A stretch of 64,000 nucleotides of DNA, taken from the NCBI RefSeq assembly GCF_000372865.1, contig NZ_KB889965.1, positions 3,455,450 through 3,519,449 on the forward strand. The letters run 5' to 3'. The DNA is from Methylosarcina fibrata AML-C10. Its GTDB lineage: Bacteria > Pseudomonadota > Gammaproteobacteria > Methylococcales > Methylomonadaceae. The notes beneath the pieces are model-generated. The model made no database searches. It was not told the DNA's origin and saw only the letters and a program-made list of their open reading frames with translations. This document shows, in pieces, positions 1 through 8,800 of this stretch. The position numbers and the translations under genes are program-made. Position 1 is the first letter of the stretch. Each line of letters starts with the position of its first letter.

Positions 1-1140
1 AAAAAAGTGGCCGAAGCCCTGGCCAAAAACAACCAACTGCTGGGACTGCCCGGCGAAGAAGGCGACCGGATCGGGCTCTTGGGTTGGGCCAAGTACGATG
101 CTTTCGGCAAGGAATATCTCCGGAAGAAAGATGCTTTCATCAATCTTCTTCTGGCCAAGGATCAAGGATTCGGACTGCCGAATATCTGGGACGGGGACGG
201 CGATAATACCAACGCGGCGCTGACCATTTTTCGGCATTTCGACAGCGCCACCGTGACCCGGGGACTGATCGGCGCTACCCCGCTCACCGCGTGGGTCATC
301 GATTATCCGATTTTCGAACGGCTGCATTACCTTCTGGTCGCCGGCTTCAACGTCTACGGCACGGCGGGGCATCAACTCGCCAGCCGGACCTATATGGACC
401 TTTTGCGCCAGGACGGCGAAGACAATTTCCTGCGCTTCATGCCCGCGATGCAGCGGCAAACGATCTACGATAGCTGGTACCTGGGCAGGAACGGATTGCG
501 CACGGCGGACGCCTTGTTCAGTATCGGTCATGAGACCCGGATCCGGTTCAGGACCACCGAGTATCAAAAGGAATTTTTCGACCAGGTCAGGGACAGGCTG
601 GGCAAGGCGGCAGGACCTCTCGACGCCATGAATGATTGCCGGCAGGAAGACTGCGTCCGGCCGGGCACGACGCCCCGGCAACATCAGGTCGACCGCGAAC
701 TGCGCCGACTCGCCCGATTGCAGGGACTGGAACTCGGCGCCCTGCCGGAAATGTCCCTGCTGCGGGTTAAAACAGGCGAACCCGAAGAAGACCTGGTCTA
801 TACCCTGCTCGTCGACAAGGCCTACAGCAATCTGTCGAAACTGATCCGCGAAGGCTCCAGCCGGCTGCCCGAAAAGGACAAGCTTACGGTCGTTCCGGGT
901 TTTGTCGGAAGCTATCCGAATTTCTTTTTCAGCGTGGAAAAAGAACGGCTGGGCGAGTTTGTCGATGCCATCCGCACCGCCCGGAGCCAGGCCGATCTGG
1001 AAGCTTTATACAGCCGGTTCGGCATCCGCCGCACCCATCCCGATCTCTGGCGCCAGTCCGACTGGTTTAATCAACAACATGAAAAATACCGGGGTCTCCA
1101 GGCCGGTCTACTCGATCTGAGCCGGTACGAGAATCTGTAA
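1..1140 (+). CDS. cti: Fatty acid cis/trans isomerase (CTI), C-terminal part
   Basis: The reading frame is open at the left edge, so this is the last 379 codons of a longer gene; family members are usually about 750-800 residues. CTI is a periplasmic haem protein that converts cis unsaturated acyl chains of membrane phospholipids to trans, stiffening the membrane under solvent or heat stress. Recognisable C-terminal family blocks are the IWDGDGDNTNAALTIFRHFD and ERLHYLLVAGFNVYGTAGHQ stretches and the following RTYMDLLRQDGEDNFL. The haem-binding CxxCH is expected in the missing N-terminal half and cannot be checked here. It converges with nirK across a shared hairpin. Identification rests on recalled family sequence patterns. 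Confidence 0.87.
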   Translation, partial: KKVAEALAKNNQLLGLPGEEGDRIGLLGWAKYDAFGKEYLRKKDAFINLLLAKDQGFGLPNIWDGDGDNTNAALTIFRHFDSATVTRGLIGATPLTAWVIDYPIFERLHYLLVAGFNVYGTAGHQLASRTYMDLLRQDGEDNFLRFMPAMQRQTIYDSWYLGRNGLRTADALFSIGHETRIRFRTTEYQKEFFDQVRDRLGKAAGPLDAMNDCRQEDCVRPGTTPRQHQVDRELRRLARLQGLELGALPEMSLLRVKTGEPEEDLVYTLLVDKAYSNLSKLIREGSSRLPEKDKLTVVPGFVGSYPNFFFSVEKERLGEFVDAIRTARSQADLEALYSRFGIRRTHPDLWRQSDWFNQQHEKYRGLQAGLLDLSRYENL

Positions 1141-1175
1141 TCCGGGCCTGTTTGCACGGCGTGCAATCGCCCGGA
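1141..1175. terminator. Hairpin between convergent cti and nirK
   Basis: Nested inverted repeats start immediately after the cti stop: outer arms TCCGGGC (1141-1147) and GCCCGGA (1169-1175), inner arms TTGCAC and GTGCAA. There is no strong T-run, but its placement between two converging genes suggests a bidirectional terminator. Confidence 0.55.
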
Positions 1176-1200
1176 CAATAAGGAAAATCAGCCGATTCGG

Positions 1201-2373
1201 TTAGAGTTTCTCTACGATCAATTCCGCCAGTGCGCCTTTGTCGATCGAGCGCGTCAGGCTGTGGTCGACCAGCAGATATTTACCGGGGACTTCGGCGGTA
1301 AATTCGATCATGACGGCCGAGCCTGGAGCGATCACGGTCGTTTGAACGTTATTCAGCGGCGGGTTGGTAAGCGCGCCTTCGGAATAAAGATTGTCGAAGA
1401 TTTCGCCGATGACGTGAAAATTCGATGCAATGTGCGACCCCACGCCGACGAACAGCCGAATCTTTTCGCCCACTTTGGCTTTCATCGCGCGGTCGCCGCT
1501 CAGCGAACCGACCCGGCCGTTGAATAGAAAATACTCCGGTTTTTCATCCAGCAGTTTTTCTTTACTGAACGCCTGCAAACCTTTGTCGCCGAATTTGCCG
1601 GCCGTGTAAAACTCGCCCTGCATGATGTAAAACTCGCGGTCGACCCTGGGCAGGCCCGCTTCGGGCTCGACCAGGATCAGGCCGTACATGCCGTTGGCGA
1701 TATGCGTCGGCGCATGCGGGCTGGCGCAGTGGTAGACGTAAATGCCGGGCCGGGTGGCCTGGAAACGGAAGCGTTTTTCTTCGCCCTGGCCGACCTGCGT
1801 CAACGGCGCGCCGCCGCCGGGGCCGATAACGGCATGGAGATCGATGGAGTGAGCCGAATGTCCGGCGGCGCTGTGCTCTGCCGAAGCATGCTCGTCGTGC
1901 CCCTGATGGACCGCGCCGGGTTTACCGTGGCTCAAGCGTATTTCGACCTGATCTCCGGCTCGCGCGCGGATGAAGGGAGCGGGCACCTTGCCGTTGTAAG
2001 TCCAGTATTGGTAAGTTACTTCCGGCATCATTTCGGCGACCAGTTCGTCGGTATAAAGATCGACGGCCACGAGCCGGGGTTCCTTCCGGTCAATCGGCGG
2101 CGGCAGATCGTCCGCCCGGCGGCCGATTTCATCGGTGGCGCAACCGGTGCACGGTTGTATTGCCGTCGGCGTCACCGCCTCGCCATGGCCGGACATGTCA
2201 TGGCCTGCGTGGCTGGCGATTGCCGGGACGGCCACATTGTTGTGCCTGGCTTTTTCTGCCTGAACGGCGGCGTATTTTTTCGCCGTTTCCTGATACTTTG
2301 CTTCATCGGAGCAGCCCGTTATCAAGCTGGCCAGTGCGAGGATAAAAATGATTGAACCGCTTGACCGATTCAT
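1201..2373 (-). CDS. nirK: Copper-containing nitrite reductase, lipoprotein (NirK)
   Basis: Reduces nitrite to nitric oxide in the periplasm. All ligands known from characterised NirK can be placed: type 1 copper H175, C216, H224, M229; type 2 copper H180, H215, H371; active-site D178 and H320. The N-terminus ends in a lipobox (ITGC, C21), so it is probably membrane-anchored rather than soluble. Residues 54-64 are His/Met-rich, a CxxC sits at 75-78, and a loop at 149-175 just before the first copper ligands carries seven histidines; this loop is not part of the classical enzyme. RBS AAGGAGA precedes the ATG. It follows the nar genes on the same strand, but a terminator separates them, so it may have its own promoter. 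Confidence 0.9.
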   Translation of the reverse strand: MNRSSGSIIFILALASLITGCSDEAKYQETAKKYAAVQAEKARHNNVAVPAIASHAGHDMSGHGEAVTPTAIQPCTGCATDEIGRRADDLPPPIDRKEPRLVAVDLYTDELVAEMMPEVTYQYWTYNGKVPAPFIRARAGDQVEIRLSHGKPGAVHQGHDEHASAEHSAAGHSAHSIDLHAVIGPGGGAPLTQVGQGEEKRFRFQATRPGIYVYHCASPHAPTHIANGMYGLILVEPEAGLPRVDREFYIMQGEFYTAGKFGDKGLQAFSKEKLLDEKPEYFLFNGRVGSLSGDRAMKAKVGEKIRLFVGVGSHIASNFHVIGEIFDNLYSEGALTNPPLNNVQTTVIAPGSAVMIEFTAEVPGKYLLVDHSLTRSIDKGALAELIVEKL

Positions 2374-2392
2374 GGCATCTCCTTCTGTCGGA

Positions 2393-2439
2393 TAGTTAAA
2401 AAGAGGGCGATTTCAAATGAAAGTCGAATGAAATCGCCC
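2393..2439 (-). terminator. Rho-independent terminator upstream of nirK
   Basis: Perfect 11-bp arms GGGCGATTTCA (2405-2415) and TGAAATCGCCC (2429-2439). Read on the minus strand the stem is followed by TCTTTTTAA, a typical U-tract. It would end transcripts coming from narI and the small gene at 2519-2728 before nirK. Confidence 0.8.
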
Positions 2440-2518
2440 AGGCTGAGTGATTTTACGCCTCGAGGCGGACGGGCTGTTTCACGAAGAGTGGTTTGATACC
2501 TTCGGCGCCCTGATTTTG

Positions 2519-2728
2519 TTACGACGGATTCTGGAGTTTGCCGACGATGCTTTTCGCGATGAAACCGGCAAAGTCTTCGTAATTTTCATATTCCATCTTT
2601 TGGGCAAGCGCCACCAGGGCCTTGATCGATTTTTTCGTTTCGGCTATTTCTTCATGCGATCGGCCGCAACCTTCGCAATGGCTGCCTTGATCGGTGCATT
2701 GGCCCGGAATACAGGGATTGAATCTCAT
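2519..2728 (-). CDS. Small Cys-rich DUF1289-like protein
   Basis: A 69-residue soluble protein. Its N-terminal half has four cysteines in the pattern PCIPGQC...HCEGCGRSHEEIAE, resembling the short DUF1289 proteins (C-x4-C ... C-x2-C-GR-x-xEEI), which may bind a metal. The C-terminal half (about 35-69) is helical with no cysteines. RBS GAGGAG precedes the ATG. It lies 58 bp downstream of narI and upstream of a terminator, so it is probably the last gene of the nar transcript. Its function is unknown; a role in metal or redox chemistry of nitrate respiration is only inferred from position. Confidence 0.7.
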   Translation of the reverse strand: MRFNPCIPGQCTDQGSHCEGCGRSHEEIAETKKSIKALVALAQKMEYENYEDFAGFIAKSIVGKLQNPS

Positions 2729-2786
2729 GACTGCTCCTCGTGGTGTTAATAAAATGGGTCTTGTCGTTCTTTAACCCGGTCCTGCC

Positions 2787-3464
2787 CTACCGTCTTCTGA
2801 CCACCTGATAAGGCCGCATGACGTAACCCAGCGGCACGCTCCAGACGTGCACGAGCCGGCTGAACGGAAAAACCAGAAACAGCGTCATGCCGAAAAACAG
2901 GTGCAGTTTGAAGATGATGCCGACGTCGGCGACCAGATCGGCGGCGCCGGCCCGGAACGTGACGATGCGCTGCGCCCATTCGGACAGCAATAACATGTTC
3001 TGGCCGTCGCTGTGATAGAGCGAAATCGGCAGCGTCAGCAGCCCCAACGCCAACTGCACGGCGATCAGCAGCAGGATGAAAATATCCATGCGGCTGCTGG
3101 TGGCGCGGATGCGGGGATCGGTCAGGCGGCGGCGGATCAGGATGATGATCCCCTTCAGGCAAATGCCGCCGAAAACGCCGCCGGCGATCACTGCGAGAAG
3201 CTGTTTGGCGGAGGTCGATATGCCCAGCCCGTGATAGATCTCGGGCGGCGTCAACAGGCCCACGAAATGCCCGACAAACAGCAACAGAATCCCGGCATGG
3301 AACCAGTTGCTGCCGACTCTGAGTTCCTTTGCCCGCAGCAACTGGCTGGAGCCGGTGCGCCAGGTGTATTGATCGCGGTCGTAGCGCAGCGCCGAGCCGA
3401 CCAAAAACACGACGATGGCGAGGTAAGGATAATAGCCGAATAAAAAAGTATTGAGATAATTCAC
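2787..3464 (-). CDS. narI: Respiratory nitrate reductase gamma subunit, cytochrome b (NarI)
   Basis: Membrane-anchoring di-haem cytochrome b of 225 residues that oxidises quinol and passes electrons to NarH. Five hydrophobic segments are visible; candidate haem histidines lie in FHAGILLLFVGHFVGL (about 56-66) and KLHLFFG...RLVHVWS (about 187-206), as in characterised NarI. The start is GTG at 3464, seven bases after AAGGAG. It follows narJ by 12 bp in the same operon. Confidence 0.95.
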   Translation of the reverse strand: MNYLNTFLFGYYPYLAIVVFLVGSALRYDRDQYTWRTGSSQLLRAKELRVGSNWFHAGILLLFVGHFVGLLTPPEIYHGLGISTSAKQLLAVIAGGVFGGICLKGIIILIRRRLTDPRIRATSSRMDIFILLLIAVQLALGLLTLPISLYHSDGQNMLLLSEWAQRIVTFRAGAADLVADVGIIFKLHLFFGMTLFLVFPFSRLVHVWSVPLGYVMRPYQVVRRR

Positions 3465-3476
3465 AAGAACACTCCT

Positions 3477-4181
3477 TCAAAAAGAATGGTTTCGCGACTT
3501 CAGTTCGTCGCCGCGCCGTGTGAAGACAACCGGGCTTTCGGCGCGCGTCCCGGATTGACAGGCAGCGCCCGTGCCCATGAAGCTGACCGCTTCTTCTTCC
3601 CAGATGGCGTCCATGCGCGCAAGCGTCTGATCAGGCTCTTCGGAAGCGGCTTGCCGGCGAATGTCGGCCAGCGCTTCGGGCTCGCCGGCAAAACCGGCCA
3701 GGGCGTCGAAAACGGCCTGAAAGCCGCTGCAGCGCTCGCTTAAACGCGCGCCGAGAAGGCTCAGCACCGGCATCGCATCCTGCAGTAACTCGACGGCTTT
3801 GGCCGGCGTTTGCAGGGACAGAAATTCAAGAAACAACGGGATGTAGTCCGGCAGTTCGCGCGCAGCCATTGCAAAGCCCGAGGCTTCGTACATTTGCAGC
3901 AGATCGACCATCGCCTGGCCGCGGTCGCGCGATTCGCCGTGCACGTGTTCGAAAATGTGCAGCGACAGATAGCGGCCCCGGTCGAACAGGGCGACGTAGT
4001 TTTCCTGGAGCTCCAGCAGATCCTTGTTCCGATGGCTGTCGATCAGGGCCAGCACGGCGTCTTGATCGGCCGCCGGCAACAGGTTTTCGTCATTGACGAC
4101 CGCGGCCATCTCGTCCAGAGCCGCCAGTGTTTCGGCCTCCGGATAACTTAACAACAGCGACAAAACTTTCAGCGTCAACAT
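3477..4181 (-). CDS. narJ: Nitrate reductase assembly chaperone (NarJ)
   Basis: Cytoplasmic chaperone of 234 residues in the TorD/NarJ family; it holds apo-NarG while the molybdenum cofactor is inserted and NarGH docks on NarI. The all-helical sequence begins LKVLSLLLSYPEAE and contains the family ENYVALFDRGRYLSLHIFEH and PLFLEFLS blocks. Its RBS (GGGAGG) contains the narH stop codon, so the two genes are translationally linked. Confidence 0.93.
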   Translation of the reverse strand: MLTLKVLSLLLSYPEAETLAALDEMAAVVNDENLLPAADQDAVLALIDSHRNKDLLELQENYVALFDRGRYLSLHIFEHVHGESRDRGQAMVDLLQMYEASGFAMAARELPDYIPLFLEFLSLQTPAKAVELLQDAMPVLSLLGARLSERCSGFQAVFDALAGFAGEPEALADIRRQAASEEPDQTLARMDAIWEEEAVSFMGTGAACQSGTRAESPVVFTRRGDELKSRNHSF

Positions 4182-4186
4182 GGCGG

Positions 4187-5803
4187 TTACCTCCCTTTGG
4201 ACGGTTCGGCGACGACCGGAATCCGGATCGGCGCGGCGTTGCGTTGCGTCGGATTCTTGCCGCCGAACAGATTGATTTTGGTGTTGCCGCCGGAGCAGCC
4301 GTTGCCGAAACTGAAGCCGCAGCCGCCTTTCTCGCCGTAAGCGTCGAAGGTGGTTCCGGCGTATTCTCGGTGGCTGGTCGGAATCACGAAGCGGTCCTCG
4401 TAATTGGCGATCGCCATGTAGCGGTACATTTCTTCCACTTGCGCCTGGGTCAGGCCGACACGGGCCAGGACCTCGGCATTTTCCACGCCGTCGACGCTGA
4501 GGCCGCGCATGTAGGCGCGCATCGCCAGCATCCGTTCCAGCGCCAGCGCAACCGGCTCTTCCTTGCCCGCGGTCAGAAGGTTGGCGAGATAGCGCACCGG
4601 AATGCGCAGCGAGCGCACGTCGGGAATGTCGCCGTCCATGCCGATCCTGTCGTTTTCGGCGGCGGCCTGGATCGGCGACAACGGCGGCACGTACCAGACC
4701 ATCGGCAGGGTCCGGAATTCGGGATGCAGCGGAAAGGCGACTTTCCAGTCCATCGCCAGCTTGTAAACCGGCGACTCTTGCGCGGCGGTCAGCCAGGATT
4801 CCGGAATGCCGGCTGCGCGCGCTTCGGCGCGCACGTTTTCATCGTTGGGGTCGAGAAAAATATCCAGTTGCCGCTGATACAGGTCCTCTTCGGATTCGGT
4901 GCCGGCCGCCTCCATGATGCGGTCGGCGTCGTAGAGCAGCACGCCGAGATAGCGTATCCGCCCGACGCAGGTTTCCGAGCAGACGGTCGGCTCGCCGGCC
5001 TCGATCCTCGGATAACAGAAAATGCACTTCTCGGATTTGCCGGTCTGCCAGTTGTAATAGATTTTTTTATACGGGCAGGCCGAGACGCACATGCGCCAGC
5101 CCCGGCATTTGTCCTGATCGATCAGCACGATGCCGTCTTCCTCGCGCTTGTAGATCGATCCGCTCGGGCAGGCGGCGACACAGGTCGGATTCAGGCAATG
5201 CTCGCACAGGCGCGGCAGGTACATCATGAAGGTATTTTCGAATTCGCCGTATAGGTCTTTCTGCACTTGGTCGAAGTTGACGTCGCGCGAGCGCGAGGCA
5301 AACTCGGTGCCGAGAATTTCCTCCCAGTTCGGGCCGCCGTTGATCTTCTCCATGCGTTCGCCGGTGATCAAGGAGCGGGGTCTGGCGGTCGGCGGCGCAG
5401 GTTCCCTACCTGCTGCCGCACTTCCGCCCTCCCTGGCGGTCGGTGCCGCCTTGGCATCGGGCGCATGATGCAAATGCGCGTAATCGAAGTCGAAAGGTTC
5501 GTAATAGTCGTCGATTTCCGGCAGGTCCGGGTTGGCGAAAATATTCTTGAGGCTTTTCAGTCTGCCGCCCTGGCGCGGTTCGATCTTGCCGTTGATTTTC
5601 CGTACCCAGCCGCCTTTCCATTTGTCCTGATTTTCCCATTCGTTCGGAAAGCCGACGCCGGGCTTGGTTTCGACGTTGTTGAACCAGGCATACTCGACGC
5701 CTTCGCGCGAGGTCCAGACGTTTTTGCAGGTGATCGAACAGGTATGGCAGCCGATGCATTTGTCGAGATTCAGCACCATGCCGATTTGAGCGCGAATTTT
5801 CAT
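4187..5803 (-). CDS. narH: Respiratory nitrate reductase beta subunit (NarH)
   Basis: Iron-sulphur subunit of 538 residues that wires NarI to NarG. Four cysteine groups are visible: CIGCHTCSITC near residue 16, CEHCLNPTCVAACP near 200, CRGWRMCVSACP near 233 (the W in place of a Cys marks the 3Fe-4S cluster) and CIFCYPR...CSETCVGR near 260-280. A Pro/Ala-rich linker at about 110-140 (around PTAREGGSAAAGREPAPPTA) looks like an insertion relative to the classical protein. It overlaps the narG stop by four bases (ATGA). Confidence 0.96.
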   Translation of the reverse strand: MKIRAQIGMVLNLDKCIGCHTCSITCKNVWTSREGVEYAWFNNVETKPGVGFPNEWENQDKWKGGWVRKINGKIEPRQGGRLKSLKNIFANPDLPEIDDYYEPFDFDYAHLHHAPDAKAAPTAREGGSAAAGREPAPPTARPRSLITGERMEKINGGPNWEEILGTEFASRSRDVNFDQVQKDLYGEFENTFMMYLPRLCEHCLNPTCVAACPSGSIYKREEDGIVLIDQDKCRGWRMCVSACPYKKIYYNWQTGKSEKCIFCYPRIEAGEPTVCSETCVGRIRYLGVLLYDADRIMEAAGTESEEDLYQRQLDIFLDPNDENVRAEARAAGIPESWLTAAQESPVYKLAMDWKVAFPLHPEFRTLPMVWYVPPLSPIQAAAENDRIGMDGDIPDVRSLRIPVRYLANLLTAGKEEPVALALERMLAMRAYMRGLSVDGVENAEVLARVGLTQAQVEEMYRYMAIANYEDRFVIPTSHREYAGTTFDAYGEKGGCGFSFGNGCSGGNTKINLFGGKNPTQRNAAPIRIPVVAEPSKGR

Positions 5804-8800
5804 TGTTCATCCTCGGTTTTCGTAGGGTGCGCATCGCGCACCGTTTCGGTTGGCGGGAAATCATCCAGCCAATCGACTTTGTTCATTTTGCGGACGATCA
5901 CGAATTCGTCGCGATTGGCGCCGACCGTGCCGTAATAATTGAAACCGTAACTTTGCTGGGCGTAACCGCCGATCATGTGCGTCGGCTTCAGGGTCGCCCG
6001 GGTCACGGAATTATGGATGCCGCCGCGCGTGCCGGTCATTTCGGAGCCCGGCACATTGACGATTTTTTCCTGCGCGTGGTACATCATGGTCATGCCTTCC
6101 GGTACGCGTTGGCTCACCACCGCTCGGGCCACCAGGGCGCCGTTGACGTTATAGGCTTCGATCCAGTCGTTGTCCCGGATGCCGGCCTTGGCGGCGTCGA
6201 TTTCGCTGATCCAGACGATCGGACCGCCGCGTGACAGCGTCAGCATGATCAGGTTGTCGCTGTAGGTGCTGTGGATGCCCCATTTTTGATGCGGGGTGAT
6301 GAAATTCAGCACCACTTCTTCGTTGCCGTTGGGTTTTTGGCCTAATACCGGCGTAATTGTGCGCATATCGACCGGCGGCTTATAGACGCACAAGGTCTCG
6401 CCGAACGCCCGCATCCAGGCATGGTCCTGGTAAAACTGCTGGCGGCCGGTCAGCGTGCGCCAGGGAATGCGCTCGTGCACGTTGGTGTAGCCCGCGTTGT
6501 AGCACACCTTTTCGGATTCGAGACCGCTCCAGGTCGGCGACGAAATGATTTTGCGCGGCTGCGCCTGAATGTCGTGAAAACGGATCTTGTCGTCTTCGCG
6601 CGGCAGCGCCAGATGGGTATGGTCGCGGCCGGTGACTTTACTCAACGCTTCCCAGGCTTTCATCGACACCTGGCCGTTCGTTTCCGGCGCCAGCATCAGA
6701 ATCACTTCGGTGGCGTCGATGTCGGATTCGATGCGCGGCAGACCCTGGCTGATGCCTTCCTCGGTCACCCGCCGGTTCAGGCTGCCCAATTGCCTGACTT
6801 CGTCTTCGGTGTTCCAGGCGATGCCCTTGCCGCCGTTGCCGACCTTTGTCATCAGCGGCCCCAGCGCGGTAAACATCTTGTAGGTGTTCGGGTAGTCGCG
6901 TTCGACCACGGCCAGATTCGGCATCGTCTTGCCGGGAATCGGTTCGCACTGGCCTTTCTTCCAGTCCTTCACGTCGAGGGGCTGCGCCAGCTCAGCAGGC
7001 GTGTCGTGCAGGGTCGGCACGGCGACGATGTCTTTTTCGACGCCGAGATGGCCTTCCGTCAGTTCGGAGAACTTCCGGGCGATGCCCTTGTAAATGTCCC
7101 AGTCGGAACGGGACTCCCAGACCGGATCGACCGCCTTGGACAGTGGATGGATGAACGGGTGCATGTCCGAGGTGTTGAGATCGTTTTTCTCGTACCAGGT
7201 CGCGGTCGGCAGCACGATGTCGGAATACAGGCAGGTCGTGGACATGCGGAAATCCAGCGTGACCAGCAGGTCGAGCTTGCCTTCCGCCGCCTGCTCATGC
7301 CAGACCACTTCGGACGGCTTTTCGCCGCCTTCCTGGCCCAGATCCTTTCCCTGCACGCCGTGTTGCGTGCCGAGCAGATACTTGAGGAAATATTCGTGCC
7401 CCTTGCCGGACGAGCCCAAAAGATTCGACCGCCACACGAACAGGTTGCGCGGAAAGTTCAGCGGGTTGTCCGGGTCTTCGCAGGACATACGCAACGCCCC
7501 GCTTTTCAGCCCGGCCACGACGTAGTCGACCGGATTTTGCCCGGCCGCCTCCGCTGCTTTGGTCACCTGCAGCGGATTGGTCTGCAATTGCGGCGCCGAC
7601 GGCAGCCAGCCCATGCGTTCGGCGCGGACGTTGTAATCGATCAGGCTGCCCTGCCAGTCCTTGGGGTCGGCCAGGGGCGACAGAATCTCCCTGACCTGGA
7701 GTTTTTCGTAACGCCACTGGCTGGTGTGGTTGTAAAAGAACGAGGTGCTGTTCATCTGCCGCGGCGGCCGTTTCCAGTCCAGGCCGAACGCCAAAGGCAG
7801 CCAGCCGGTTTGCGGACGCAGTTTTTCCTGGCCGACGTAATGCGCCCAGCCGCCGCCGGACTGGCCGATGCAGCCGCACAGCATCAACAGATTGATGATG
7901 CCGCGGTAATTCATGTCCATGTGATACCAGTGGTTGATGCCGGCGCCCAATATCACCATCGAGCGGCCGCGGGTACGCTCGGCATTGTTTGCGAATTCGC
8001 GGGCGACCGCGATCACGTTCTGCCGTCTGACGCCGGTGATGCTTTCCTGCCAGGCCGGCGTGTAAGGAACGTTGTCGTCGTACGAAGCCGCGACGTGGCC
8101 GCCGCCGAGACCCCGGTCGATGCCGTAGTTGGCGCACAGCAAATCGAAGACCGTGGCGACCAGGATTTCGGTGCCGTCCGCCAGCGTGATTTTCTTGACG
8201 GGCACGTGGCGCCGCTGCACGGGCTCGTGCGCGGAATGCGTGAAATACGGGTGTTCGGAGCCGCCGAAATAAGGAAAGCCGACCGGCACCGCTTCATCGC
8301 GCCGGTCGATCAGGCTCAAGCAGAGTTTTACGTCTCGGCCGTCGCCCGTTTTTTGCTCGATGTTCCACTTTCCGCTTTCGCCCCAGCGAAAACCGATCGA
8401 ACCGCCGGGCGGCACGATGCCGCCGCCGAGCTCGTCGAACGCGACGGTTTTCCACTCCGGATGATTGCTCTCGCCGAGCTGACCGCTCAAGTCGGATGCC
8501 CGAAGAAAGCGGTCCTGGACGTAACAGTCGCCCTGCCGCTTCAGCATCACCAGCATCGGCAGATCGGTGTTTTCGCGCACGTATTCGGTAAAATAAGGGC
8601 TTTGCCGGTCGAGATGGAATTCCTTCAGGATCACGTGCCCGAGCGCCATCGCCAGCGCGGCGTCGGTGCCCTGTTTCGGGTGCAGCCAGAGATCGGCGAA
8701 TTTGCTGGCCTCGGAATAGTCGGGGCAAACCACCACGACCTTGGCGCCCTTGTAGCGGGCTTCGGTCATGAAGTGCGCGTCGGGCGTGCGCGTCTGCGGC

